This document shows, piece after piece, positions 1 through 11,741 of a stretch of DNA of 64,000 nucleotides. The stretch comes from Chromatiaceae bacterium. GTDB taxonomy: Bacteria; Pseudomonadota; Gammaproteobacteria; Chromatiales; Chromatiaceae. The DNA lies in NCBI GenBank assembly GCA_016714645.1, contig JADKCI010000001.1:62001-126000 (forward strand), written 5' to 3'. The translations under genes and the position numbers were made by a program. Each line of letters begins with the position of its first letter. The stretch's first letter is position 1. The notes below the pieces were generated by a model. It did no database searches, had not been told where the DNA came from, and saw nothing but the letters and a program-made list of their open reading frames with translations.

Positions 1-2559
<2,559 letters not shown>

Positions 2560-2648
2560 GGCCCCGGCCCGCGGCAAGCCCGCATGGGGCGGGGTAACGC
2601 CCTGTCCCAGGCCTCCGCCACTACCCTTGCCCGTCAGGAGCCTTTGAG

Positions 2649-3242
2649 ATGCCGGACCCCGTCCCACCCGGACCAGTCGCCGAGGCGGTCGCACAGGCCA
2701 TGGCCCCCGTTGTGCCGCCCCAGGTCGTCGAGCACCTTGACAGCCTCGCGGTCAACTACGACCTCCTGGACTTTTTATTCGGCGGCGCGGGCCTCATGGC
2801 CGTCCTTTTCTTTCATGGCCTCTGCATCGCGTTCGTCTACCCCTGGTTCATGCAGCGCAGCCGTGACATGCTGCACCGGCGGACCTATTGGCGGGTGGAA
2901 ATGCTGTTTCTTTTCAGCATGTTTTTACTCATGATGACCCACCTGGGCGAAATCACCCTCTGGGCCATCCTCGTCTTCCAACTGGGCCTGGTGGACACCC
3001 TCCGTGAAGCCATCACCTTCTGCGGCAGTACCTATACCACCGTCGGCTACAACAGCGATCTGATGCCAGAAGGTTGGAAAGTGATGACCATGATCATCGC
3101 CCTGTCCGGCATGTTCTCCTTTGCCTGGACCACGGGCATCATGATGCTGATGCTCAAGCCCTTCCATGCCGCCCAATACGCCCGCATCACCGGCCGGGAC
3201 CCGCAAAACGCCCCCTTCTCGGCGGACCAACCCAAGAACTAG
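2649..3242 (+). CDS. Small K+-channel-like membrane protein
   Basis: 197 residues. Hydrophobic segments lie near residues 48-70, 85-115 and 140-165. Between the last two sits TTYTTVGYN-like sequence (seen as TYTTVGYNSD), which resembles the selectivity filter of two-TM potassium channels (TTVGYGD), so an ion-channel role at the inner membrane is likely, though the usual final GD is ND here. A ribosome site (AGGAG) precedes the ATG at good spacing. The stop codon is followed immediately by an IS481-like element. The last 286 bp are duplicated at 13263-13548. No sensor or RCK domain is attached. Function is inferred from the filter motif only. Confidence 0.7.
   Translation: MPDPVPPGPVAEAVAQAMAPVVPPQVVEHLDSLAVNYDLLDFLFGGAGLMAVLFFHGLCIAFVYPWFMQRSRDMLHRRTYWRVEMLFLFSMFLLMMTHLGEITLWAILVFQLGLVDTLREAITFCGSTYTTVGYNSDLMPEGWKVMTMIIALSGMFSFAWTTGIMMLMLKPFHAAQYARITGRDPQNAPFSADQPKN
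2957..3242 (+). repeat. Direct repeat A: 3' end of channel gene, left copy
   Basis: About 286 bp that recur in the same orientation at 13263-13548 with roughly a dozen mismatches by eye (about 96% identity), most of them synonymous. The two copies bracket a 10-kb accessory segment. Confidence 0.9.
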
Positions 3243-3243
3243 C

Positions 3244-4297
3244 TTTCAAGCCCCGTATGATTATATACCGACACGAAGTGATCCGTTATTAGGGCAACGA
3301 CTGACCGGAGACCGGCGAACCATGAATCTGAACCTGCATAAAAATGCGCGGACCACGCCCGCGATTCGCCAGGAACTGCGCGAATCCACCAAGTCAGAGC
3401 GCGAACTGGCCCGCGAGTACCACCTGAATCGCGCCACGGTGCGTAAATGGCGGCAGCGCGAAACCGGCGAAGATGCCTCACATCGTCCCCATCGCCTCCA
3501 TGCGACCCTGACGCCGGCCCAAGAGCGGGTTGTCGTCGCGTTACGCACCACCTTGTTCCTCTCCTTGGATGACTTGCTGGCGGTGACCCGCGAGTTCCTC
3601 AATCCCGCCGTCTCGCGTTCAGGCATGGATCGCTGCCTGCGGCGGCATGGCGTCTCCAATCTCCAAGCCCTGATTCCCCAGCCGGAAGACGAGGAGCAAC
3701 CAAAAGAAAACCTTTAAGGATGATGTGCCTGGATTCATTCACGCCGATATCAAGGCTCTTCCGCCCCTGCCAGACGAGACCGCGCATCGGTACCTGTGCG
3801 TGGCCATTGATCGCGCCTCCCGCTGGATTTACGTGGAAATCTGGGGCGAAAAGACGGCGAACAATGCCGCCGAATTTCTCCAGCGGCTCGCCGCCACAGC
3901 GCCCTTCAAGGTCCAAAAGGTGTTGACCGATAACGACAACGCGTTTACCGATCGCTGTTGCGCCGCCGGCGAACGCGATCCCACCGGGCGTCATCGCTTT
4001 GATCGCACCTGCGATACCCACGGCATCGACCACCGGTTGATCAAGCCCCGTCATCCCCAGGCTAACGGCATGGTCGAACGCTTCAATGGCCGCATCAGCG
4101 AGGTGCTGGCCACCACGCACTACGATGCGGCCGCCACCCTAGAAGAGACCCTGACACGCTATGTGCGATTGTATAATCACCAGATCCCGCAGAAAGCGTT
4201 AGGACACCTCTCGCCCGCGCAAGCGCTGAGGGGATTGGCAGGAGAAACGCCCAGAATTGTTCAAGAATTAAGGTATAGAATCTCACGGTTCTTGACA
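3244..4297 (+). mobile_element. IS481-like insertion sequence, copy 1 (inactive)
   Basis: Terminal inverted repeats of about 26 bp: the left end begins near 3244 (TTTCAAGCCCCGTATGATTA) and the right end at 4272-4297 reads, reversed, TGTCAAGAACCGTGAGATTC. Two further copies lie at 15899-16949 and 46180-47278. Insertion is directly after the stop codon of the channel gene. No clear target duplication is visible. Confidence 0.85.
3322..4271 (+). pseudogene. IS481-like transposase, frameshifted
   Basis: Starts MNLNLHKNARTTPAIRQ, with an N-terminal helix-turn-helix and a C-terminal DDE integrase core (acidic residues in FIHADIKAL, LTDNDNAFTD and NGMVERFNGR). Compared with the intact copy at 15977-16924 it carries an extra A near 3707, which ends the first frame at 3717, and an extra G near 4231, which alters the C-terminus. 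The catalytic half remains readable from about 3725. It cannot make full-length transposase without two frameshifts. Confidence 0.88.
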
Positions 4298-4299
4298 AA

Positions 4300-4458
4300 C
4301 CTTGGATCCCGCCGTTCCTGGCTCCCGGCGAGGAAAAGGGACAGTGGCTGGAATATCTGCGCTTTTGCGCCACCCACCTTGGAATTAATCGTTTTGAAGG
4401 CCGAATCACTGGACGGGATGGCCGACCCCGCGCCGCCGCGCTCGCGAAGCGCATGTAA
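4300..4458 (+). pseudogene. Orphan C-terminal gene fragment next to IS481-like copy 1
   Basis: Immediately after the IS right end one frame reads PWIPPFLAPGEEKG and continues through a WLEYLRFCATHLGINRFEG stretch to KRM and a stop. Composition looks like genuine protein but it has no start, so it is probably the 3' end of a gene cut off by the IS or by recombination between IS copies. Family not recognised. Confidence 0.4.
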
Positions 4459-4595
4459 CCCCATCGTTCGCCACTGCGGGTCTACGCGGCCTGCCTGCGG
4501 CTCTGCGAGCCGTCGGCCCCGCTTGCCCCACGCGGCACATGCCCCCCTTGGCGTCCACCGGAAGGATGGATGCAACGGGATACAGCACGTTGCCC

Positions 4596-4682
4596 GCAGC
4601 AGGACGGGATTTGTAATCCCGCCCGCACCGTTACAGCGAGATCAGTTGAAGCTAATCGTTGCGGGTCGGGTTACAAACCCCA
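4596..4682. repeat. REP-like inverted repeat
   Basis: Two inverted arms, GGGATTTGTAATCCCGCCCG and, on the other strand, GGGGTTTGTAACCCGACCCG, separated by about 35 bp. The pattern resembles repetitive extragenic palindromes found near REP-associated transposases. The rest of 4459-4712 holds nothing I recognise. Confidence 0.5.
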
Positions 4683-4712
4683 GCCTGTTGATCGCTGCCG
4701 CCGTTCGGCTGA

Positions 4713-4890
4713 GAGGTTGTGAAAAAATCGCCGACCTACTGCGGACGCCCCTGAGCACCCGTGGCGGCGTTGCGCTACGCGAACAGGACGGTCATTTAGC
4801 CCGCTAAACTCCCGCCCTGTTCGCGTAGCGCGCCTTGCCACAGGCGCTCAGGGTCGCCCTCGCTACGGTCGTCGATATTTTCACAACCTC
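4713..4890. repeat. 178-bp imperfect palindrome, MITE-like
   Basis: Starts GAGGTTGTGAAAAAATCG and ends with the reverse complement of GAGGTTGTGAAAATATCG. Arms of about 85 bp pair with scattered mismatches (for example GCGCTACGCGAACAGG in both arms) around a centre reading TTTAGCCCGCTAAA. No coding frame. It looks like a non-autonomous mobile hairpin or a large transcribed stem-loop. Confidence 0.65.
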
Positions 4891-5075
4891 TGAGATACCA
4901 GGAAAACTCATACCAGAGTGCGCAGGATTTCCGTTCGCCTTCAAGGCGCGCCACCCTGTGCATATCCAGCTATCGCAGACCCGTTATGTGTGTAACTACA
5001 CTACCATCAGGCGCAGGACGCGTTGGGCAAGACGGGGCACGCCAGCATTCCCCCGGGACGCAGTAAGTCACCCAC

Positions 5076-5091
5076 AATAAGTCTTTAGCAC
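5076..5091. repeat. Target-site duplication of ISNCY/IS1202-type element (left)
   Basis: AATAAGTCTTTAGCAC, exactly repeated at 6555-6570 on the other side of the element. Confidence 0.85.
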
Positions 5092-6554
5092 TGTCAACCC
5101 AAAGTAGAAATGTCCCCTTCTGTCCAAAATAGAGATGTCCCCTGTTAGCGGCTCGGCTCGGCTAGGGAGGGGGTAGAACCGGGGGGTACGCCGGCTGGGC
5201 GGGCCAGACGGCAGGAGCCCGGAGGGCGACGGGCGTCTGGCCCGCCCAGCCGGCGGCGTGTGGTCGTGCGGGGTCAGGGGGCGGCGGATGAGGTGGCGGT
5301 GCGGGCGGCTGCCCTCGCCACGGCCTGGCGCCACGGGTGATCGAGGGCCGGCTTGGCACGCTGCCGTTGTTGCTTGTCAAGAGCGCCATCGACCCGCTCG
5401 TTGAGGGTCTTCTCGTCCGCGACCGGCGGCGGTTGCTCCCCCTTGCGGTAGGTGGTGTAAGGCCGCTCGCGGCCCTCCCGAGCAGCACGACCTCCCCCGT
5501 CGGCTAGGGCGCAGACAGTCACCTTAGCCCCGCGTAGGCGGTATCCCGGTCCAGGGTGTTGCAGCTGATAGGCGACGTTGCGGTACTGCGCGGTGAGGTT
5601 CTTGGACAGGGTCCGCTCCTCCTGCTCCGAGAGCAGCAGGTCCAGTTCCCGCGGGCGATGCACGAGGGGACGATGGGCGTCCTCTCCTGAACTGGGGGCT
5701 ACTGCGAAGCGCCGGTTGAAGTCGGCCATGAACTCCGGCAGGTAGACGTTGGCGCTCTCCAGATCGTTAATGCCGCGCAGACGCAACTCCTTGACCAGCC
5801 GGTCTTGGAGGGTCTGGTTGGCCCGCTCTACGCGCCCCTTGGCCTGCGGGGTGCGGGCGTGGATCGCTTCGATCTCAAGTCCGGTGAGGGCGCGTCCGAA
5901 CTGGGTGGTGGTGGCGCCGTTGGCGGGCTCCACCTGGGTGATGCGGAAGAGGCTATGGCGGTCGGAGTAGAACGCTGCCGGCCGCCCGTACTGCTCCAGA
6001 TGCCACCGTAGCACTTGCATGTAGACTGCGGTGGTTTCGCTGGGGGCAAACCACAACTGCACCAGGCGCCCGCTGGCGTCGTCGATGAAAACGATCAGGG
6101 TACAGCGCGGGCCGCGCCCCTCAAACCCGTCGTGGGGTGAGCCGTCGATCTGGATCAGCTCGCCGAAGCGCCCTCGCCGCTCGCGTAGCTGATGTGCCCG
6201 CGCGGCCTTGCGCCGCTTGGGTCGCCACCGCCCCCCGCAGGGCGCGAATCGCCTCGCGTAGCGGCTCCTTGAGCCGTCGGTTCGACGGCTCCCCGATGCG
6301 CCGGGAGACCAGTCCCGCGGCCCCCTGCGCCCGGTAGGCCGCCACCAGACGCTTCACTTGCCGCGTCGTGAGTCCCATTTGCCGCCCGGCCTCCGCCTGT
6401 GTCAGCCGCCGGTCCGTGACCGCCTCGACGACCTTCAGGCGGTGTAGCGCTCGCTTCGTCAACTCGATCATCTCCTCTGGCATCGCCCCCCCCGTTAACC
6501 AAAAGGGGACATTTCTAAACTGCACAAAGGGGACATTACTACTTTGGGCTAACA
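5092..6554 (-). mobile_element. ISNCY/IS1202-type insertion sequence, decayed
   Basis: 1,463 bp bounded by long inverted ends: TGTCAACCCAAAGTAG on the left and, reversed, TGTTAGCCCAAAGTAG on the right. Each end also carries two spaced copies of a (T)nATGTCCCCT motif, likely transposase binding sites. It is flanked by a perfect 16-bp direct repeat, consistent with the long target duplications known for part of the IS1202 family. The single transposase gene, on the minus strand, is broken. Confidence 0.85.
5274..6483 (-). pseudogene. ISNCY/IS1202-type transposase, deleted and frameshifted
   Basis: The N-terminal part (from MPEEMIELTKRALHRLK) is a helix-turn-helix region with RLTQAEAGRQMGLTTRQVKR. 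It should lead into a DDE core that reads, in another frame, GELIQIDGSPHDGFEGRG and then continues intact from about 6062 to the stop at 5274. Between these, about 40 residues usually found in the family are missing and the frame shifts near the G-run around 6235. The transposase is therefore non-functional. Confidence 0.82.
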
Positions 6555-6570
6555 AATAAGTCTTTAGCAC
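6555..6570. repeat. Target-site duplication of ISNCY/IS1202-type element (right)
   Basis: AATAAGTCTTTAGCAC, identical to 5076-5091. Confidence 0.85.
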
Positions 6571-6700
6571 TTGCCAGGCCATAAGCATTACCAGATCATG
6601 GGTCTAAGGTACTGAAGACTTTCTGTGACTGACTTAAGCACCAATGGAAGACTGCGACACGACTTCGGACTTTTCTGCAACCCAAAGGCGGATCAAGACC

Positions 6701-9535
6701 ATGCCCAAGCCATTTCACCAAATCACCCTCGACCAGTTCGCCGAGCTGCTCGAAAAATTCCCATTCACTCGCGCCATCGAGTCCGTGCACATGCACCACA
6801 CCTGGCGGCCCAATCGCAGTCAGTACCGGGGCCTGTCCACGATCGAGGGCATGTGGACCTTTCATACCCAGACCAACGGTTGGTCGGATATCGCGCAGCA
6901 CATTTCCATCGCGCCGGACGGGAGCATCTGGACCGGACGCAATTGGAACCAGCCGCCTGCCAGCGCCTCGGGCTTTAATGGCAACCGCACCGCCGGGCCG
7001 TTTATGTTCGAGATCATCGGGGATTTCGATGTCGGCAAGGATCCCTTCGACGGCCCGCAGAAACACACGGTCCTGTCCGTCATCGCCCTCGTGCAAAGGC
7101 ACTTCAAGCTGAAGCCGGACACGCTCCGCTTCCACAACCGCATGTCCAGCAAGACCTGCCCCGGCAGTGGCGTGGATTACGAGACGATACTCAAGGAGGT
7201 CGCCGAGATCCGCGCCGAGATCGACGCCCAGGCGGCGCCGCGCGCCGCCCCCCGGAACTTCCCGTTCAACGACAGCGCCCGCGCGATCTTTCGGGTCATC
7301 GATACGTTGCGTACCACCGTCGCGACGAACGATGTCGATGCCGAGGGTTGCCTCCACGACTCGACGAGCGAGGCGGCGTTTTCCCGCAGCACCGTCCCCG
7401 CTCCGGCGGGTCATGGCGCGCGGGGTGGCGGCGAGTTGCTCACACCCGAGGCGCTCCACCAGCTACAGCCTCACGTCATCAATCTGAACCTCGGACGCTT
7501 GTCGTCGGAGGGACTCTTCAAGACGCGCGAGGCGGATGTGGACGCGATCTTCGAGGAGCATCTGCCGACGTGGGCGGCGCAGCGGGGTGGGAAGATTCCG
7601 ATCGTCTTTTACGCGCACGGCGGGCTGACCTCGGAGGAAAGCGGGCTACTCACCGCGGTCGAGCAGGTCGAGTGGTGGAAGGCAAACGGCGCCTACCCGA
7701 TTCACTTCGTTTGGGAGACGGGCTTGCTCGAAACGCTCGGCCAGCTCATCGCGCCCGGGCGCCGACGCGACATCGATTTCGCCGCGCCCAGTGATTTCCT
7801 GATCGAGACGGCCGCCCGCACCCTCGGGGGCGTGAAGATCTGGTCCGGGATGAAGGTCAGCGCCGAGCGGGCGTCGGACGCAAACGGCGGCGCGCGCTAC
7901 GCCGCGCGCAAGCTCAAGGCATTCTGTGACGCATACAAAGATCGCGTCGAGCTGCACGCGGTTGGTCATAGCGCAGGCTCGATCTTTCACGCCTACTTTG
8001 TCCCCGCTGCGCTCGATGAGGGCGCCCCGAATTTCCGTAGCTTGCACTTCCTCGCACCGGCCGTCCGGGTCGATACCTTCGAGCAGCAATTGCTGAAGAG
8101 GATCGGCAAAGACAAGGGCGTCGATCACCTCAGCGTCTTCACCATGGCACGCGCCTTCGAAGAGGATGACAACTGCTTCTCGGTCTACCGCAAGTCGCTC
8201 CTCTATCTCATTTACTACGGGCTGGAGCCGGACCGCAAGACCCCGATCCTCGGCCTCGAAGAATCCATCCGCGACAACGCCAGGCTGAAGCGGCTCTTCG
8301 ACCTCGACCGCAAGGGCAACGCGGCCGGGGAAGTCATCTGGTCCGTGTCGAAAGACACCACGGGACGCTCGGCGACGACCTCGCGCACCCACGGCGGCTT
8401 CAACAATGACGCGCCGACCATGCAAAGCGTCGCGCAGCGCATCCTGGACAAGGAGGTCACGCCCTTTACGGGTACGGAAGAGCGCGGGCTCGGCCTGATC
8501 GACTCGCTCAGCCATCTCGACCCCGCGCTGGCCGAATACGTTCGGCCGTCCACGACCTCCCCGCAAGCGCCAACGTCCCTCACGCCGACCGCCGCCCCCT
8601 CCGCGGGCGGCGGCGGCCGGCGCGCCCTGTGCGTCGGGATCGATCGCTATCCCACGGCCCCGCTCGAGGGCTGCGCGAACGATGCCCGCGCCTGGCGCGA
8701 GACCTTCCGCGCGCTCGGCTTCGACACCCCGATCCTCCTTATCGACGAACAGGCCACCCGCAGCGCGATCATGCGCGAACTCAGCGACCTGATCCGTTCG
8801 AGCCGGGCGGGTGATGTCCTCGCCTTCCAGTTCGCCGGCCACGGCACCCAGCTTCCCGATCTCAACGGCGACGAAGCGGGGGGCGACTCGCCGGGGCTGG
8901 ACGAGGCGCTCTGCCCGGTGGACTTCGACCGCGGGCGCTTCGTAATCGACGACGACCTCGCCGCCCTCTTCAACACGATCCCGGACGGCGTCGGCGTCAC
9001 CGTCTTCACGGACTGCTGCCACTCCGGGACGATCACGCGGTTCGCCATCGGCACGCCATCGGCCACGACGACTGGCGGCGCCGTAAAGAAACGCTTCGTC
9101 ACGGCCACGCCGGAAATGAAGGCGGCGCACGCGGCCTTCCGCGCAACGCTCGACGGCAGCCGGGCCTCGACCTCGCGCGGGGTCTACGATCAGGCGCGCG
9201 AAGTGCTCTTTTGCGCCTGCCGCTCGCAGGAGGTGGCGCTCGAAAGCAACGGTCACGGCCACTTCACCGTACAGGCCACGCGCGTTCTCGCCACCGGAAT
9301 CGACGGCCTGACCAATGCCGATTTCCAGACCCGCGTGATCAGCGCCTTTGGGCCGAATCCCAGCCAGAACCCGGAACTCCACTGCACCCCCCACTTGCGA
9401 GGCCGCTTGCTCCTCGCACCCGTCTCCTCCCCCGCGGGCGGACGCGCCATCGCCAGCCAGCCGGGCAGCCCCGGCGACTCCCGCGAGGATGTCGCACGCC
9501 TCCTCGAAGACACAGCTCGCCTCGTGCGCGGTTAG
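6701..9535 (+). CDS. Three-domain protein: PGRP-like amidase, alpha/beta hydrolase, caspase-family peptidase
   Basis: 944 residues from the ATG at 6701 (preceded by AAAGGCGG; an in-frame ATG at 6644 is possible). Residues about 10-190 form an Amidase_2/PGRP domain with likely zinc ligands in HMHHTW (His30-33), FHN (His145) and TCPG (Cys153). Residues about 260-500 look like an alpha/beta hydrolase with YAHGGL and the nucleophile elbow GHSAG (Ser424). Residues about 645-930 are a C14 caspase/metacaspase domain with FAGHGTQ (His714) and TDCCHSG (Cys773). No signal peptide is evident, so a cytoplasmic location is likely. The stop lies 4 nt before the M4-like peptidase gene, so the two are surely one operon. 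Domain calls come from motifs; the combined role is unknown. Confidence 0.8.
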   Translation: MPKPFHQITLDQFAELLEKFPFTRAIESVHMHHTWRPNRSQYRGLSTIEGMWTFHTQTNGWSDIAQHISIAPDGSIWTGRNWNQPPASASGFNGNRTAGPFMFEIIGDFDVGKDPFDGPQKHTVLSVIALVQRHFKLKPDTLRFHNRMSSKTCPGSGVDYETILKEVAEIRAEIDAQAAPRAAPRNFPFNDSARAIFRVIDTLRTTVATNDVDAEGCLHDSTSEAAFSRSTVPAPAGHGARGGGELLTPEALHQLQPHVINLNLGRLSSEGLFKTREADVDAIFEEHLPTWAAQRGGKIPIVFYAHGGLTSEESGLLTAVEQVEWWKANGAYPIHFVWETGLLETLGQLIAPGRRRDIDFAAPSDFLIETAARTLGGVKIWSGMKVSAERASDANGGARYAARKLKAFCDAYKDRVELHAVGHSAGSIFHAYFVPAALDEGAPNFRSLHFLAPAVRVDTFEQQLLKRIGKDKGVDHLSVFTMARAFEEDDNCFSVYRKSLLYLIYYGLEPDRKTPILGLEESIRDNARLKRLFDLDRKGNAAGEVIWSVSKDTTGRSATTSRTHGGFNNDAPTMQSVAQRILDKEVTPFTGTEERGLGLIDSLSHLDPALAEYVRPSTTSPQAPTSLTPTAAPSAGGGGRRALCVGIDRYPTAPLEGCANDARAWRETFRALGFDTPILLIDEQATRSAIMRELSDLIRSSRAGDVLAFQFAGHGTQLPDLNGDEAGGDSPGLDEALCPVDFDRGRFVIDDDLAALFNTIPDGVGVTVFTDCCHSGTITRFAIGTPSATTTGGAVKKRFVTATPEMKAAHAAFRATLDGSRASTSRGVYDQAREVLFCACRSQEVALESNGHGHFTVQATRVLATGIDGLTNADFQTRVISAFGPNPSQNPELHCTPHLRGRLLLAPVSSPAGGRAIASQPGSPGDSREDVARLLEDTARLVRG

Positions 9536-9539
9536 GGCC

Positions 9540-11390
9540 ATGAAAGCGGAGAATCCAGGCGCGGCGGAAGGGCGCGACTTCACCATCGACGAGGGCGTCC
9601 AACGCGCCGCGCAAGGCCGGCCCTACGAGCGCAAGCCGGACGATCCGATGCATCGTCCACTGCGGATCTTCAGCCTGGACCCCGCCGTCTCCCAACGGGA
9701 CGGCGCGGTTGCCGAGGTCAAGGCGCCCTACGAACCGCTCCAGCCTGGACCCATCGGCGCGGTTTTCGCAGTGGACGATGTGGACGCGGCCCAAGGGACC
9801 CACTGGGGTCGTGCCGACCTCGACGACCGCACCGTCCTGCTCCGCAACGGCCACACCCCATCGACGACGAACCCGCTGTTCCACCAGCAGATGGTCTATG
9901 TCGTTTGCGCGACGGTCTACCAAACCTTCCGCAAGGCGCTCGGACGCCATGTGAGTTGGGATTTCGATGCGCGCCCGGGGGAAGAGGGACAACCGACGCG
10001 GTTACGCATCCTGCCGCATGCCTTTGTCGGTCAGAACGCGTTCTACGACCGCACGACCGGGGAACTGCTCTTTGGTTACTTCTCCGCCACCGACAAACCC
10101 CACGGCCGCACTCCGCCGGGCGGCGTCGTCTACACCTGCCTCTCGCACGACATCATTGCGCACGAGGTCACGCATGCCCTGCTCGACGGTCTGCGGGCGC
10201 ACTTCTGCCAGCCGACCGGTCCCGACGTCCTCGGCTTCCACGAAGGCTTTGCCGATCTCGTCGCGGTCTTTCAGCATTTCAGTCACCGCGAGGTGGTGCA
10301 AGCGGCCATCCGCCGGTCGGAGGGTCACCTCGAAGACGCGACCCTGCTGACCGGGATCGCTCATCAATTTTCGCAGAGCCGCGGCTCGATCCAGCCCTTG
10401 CGCACGGCTTTCAAGCACATGGCCGATGCAAAGCATGAACCGAAACGATACGATCCGACGCAGGGGGCGCATGAAATCGGTGAGGTGTTGGTCCAGGCGG
10501 TCTTCGAGGCGTGGATGTCGATCTTCAACCGCAAGGTCGAGCGTTATGTCCGCCTCGCAACCGCCGGCGCCGGCCGTCTTCCTCCGAGCCAGGCGCCGGC
10601 CGATCTACGAGACATCTTCGCAGAGGAGGCCAGCAAGCTGGCGGAGCAATTCCTCGGCATCTGCATCCGCGCGATTGACTACTGCCCGCCGGTGGACATC
10701 GCCCTCGGCGAGTATCTCCGGGCGCTGATCACCGCGGATCACGACCTCGTGCCCGACGACCCGTGGGGTTATCGCGAGGCGCTCATCGACGCCTTTCGCG
10801 TACGCGGCATCTACCCGCCGCAGTTGAGCAGCCTTTCGGAGGAGAGCCTGCGCTGGCAGGCGCCGGCGCTTTCCGTCGCGAGCATCCCGGAGTTGAGCTT
10901 CGCGCGGCTACAGTTTGCAGGCGATCCCGCGGCCCCGGCCAGTCCGGAGGAGTTACTCCGCCAGGCGCGCGCCCTCGGCGCGGTGGTCGGTCGCCCTGAG
11001 CACCTCGCACACTTCGGTCTGGCGCGCAGCAACGACCCCGAGCTCGGGGAAGACACCGTCGACCTGCCGCGGGTGCAATCGATCCGCAGTTCCCGTCGCG
11101 TCGGCCCGGATGGCCAGATCGTCTTCGACCTCGTGGCCGAAGTCACGCAACGCCGCACCGTCCGCGATCCGCGCGGCGCCTTCGACACCTTCGGCGGCGC
11201 AACCGTGATCATCGGCCCCAAGGGCGAATTCCGTTACGTCATCGCGAAAAACGTCCTCAACGAGGATCGGCTCACCAGCCAGCGGGAATTCATCCACGGC
11301 GCGGGAAGGCCGTTTTGCGAGCTGCGAGGGGGCGCGCTAGCGCCGATCAGCAACGCATTTAAGCTTCTCCACGAGCCTAAAACGCCATGA
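9540..11390 (+). CDS. M4-like (gluzincin) zinc metallopeptidase
   Basis: 616 residues from the ATG at 9540, 4 nt after the preceding stop. The motif HEVTHALLDG gives zinc ligands His208 and His212 with catalytic Glu209, and GFHEGFADL supplies the third ligand Glu235, the thermolysin-type arrangement. Unlike secreted thermolysins there is no signal peptide or obvious propeptide, so it may act inside the cell. The C-terminal third (about 430-616) contains no motif I know. Operon placement behind a caspase-domain fusion suggests that both proteases act in one pathway, perhaps one processing the other. Partner and substrate are unknown. Confidence 0.8.
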   Translation: MKAENPGAAEGRDFTIDEGVQRAAQGRPYERKPDDPMHRPLRIFSLDPAVSQRDGAVAEVKAPYEPLQPGPIGAVFAVDDVDAAQGTHWGRADLDDRTVLLRNGHTPSTTNPLFHQQMVYVVCATVYQTFRKALGRHVSWDFDARPGEEGQPTRLRILPHAFVGQNAFYDRTTGELLFGYFSATDKPHGRTPPGGVVYTCLSHDIIAHEVTHALLDGLRAHFCQPTGPDVLGFHEGFADLVAVFQHFSHREVVQAAIRRSEGHLEDATLLTGIAHQFSQSRGSIQPLRTAFKHMADAKHEPKRYDPTQGAHEIGEVLVQAVFEAWMSIFNRKVERYVRLATAGAGRLPPSQAPADLRDIFAEEASKLAEQFLGICIRAIDYCPPVDIALGEYLRALITADHDLVPDDPWGYREALIDAFRVRGIYPPQLSSLSEESLRWQAPALSVASIPELSFARLQFAGDPAAPASPEELLRQARALGAVVGRPEHLAHFGLARSNDPELGEDTVDLPRVQSIRSSRRVGPDGQIVFDLVAEVTQRRTVRDPRGAFDTFGGATVIIGPKGEFRYVIAKNVLNEDRLTSQREFIHGAGRPFCELRGGALAPISNAFKLLHEPKTP

Positions 11391-11551
11391 GCGCCGCCAC
11401 CGAGCTTATCGTGCCGGCGAGAGAACGCTGGTCTCACACCGGGTTCGCAATCGAGCAGGGCGCAGGTTGGACGAAGCCGCTACCGCGGCAGATGAGGACT
11501 GCCTATAGGGATAGGGATAGGGATAGGAAGTTCAACCGCACCGGCGGCTGA
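11387..11551 (+). pseudogene. Truncated third gene of the caspase/M4 operon
   Basis: An ATGA overlap with the stop of the metallopeptidase gene opens a 54-codon frame beginning MSAATELIVPARERWSHTG, followed by FAIEQGAGW. The pattern of Val-Pro-Ala, Trp, Thr-Gly and Gly resembles the N-terminal strand of beta-sandwich sugar-binding (PA-IL-like) proteins. After about 30 codons the frame runs into a TAGGGA repeat encoding YRDRDRDR and then the IS91 remnant, so the gene appears cut off. Family assignment is tentative. Confidence 0.45.
11504..11528. repeat. Short TAGGGA tandem repeat
   Basis: Three full TAGGGA units plus partial units at the junction between the truncated operon gene and IS91-derived DNA. 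The remaining stretch to 11741 holds no gene I can support. Confidence 0.7.
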
Positions 11552-11741
11552 AGCAGCGCTAACGTAGCATCGCCGGGAGGGGCGTGGCAAGGCCCGGCAA
11601 GCCCCGCGAGGGAGCTGACTGGCAGGAACGGGGGCGAGGTAGCCCTCTCGGAGGGGGCCGAGTGGGCGTGAGGGGTGGTCTGCCGGCGGCCTGGGTGCAG
11701 GCAGCGGCGCGTCGCTGGCCGGTGGCGAGGACGGAAGGAGG

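Noticed and set aside
7646..9586. 646-codon minus-strand open frame
   Set aside because: Shadow of the amidase/hydrolase/caspase gene, whose active-site motifs are on the plus strand.
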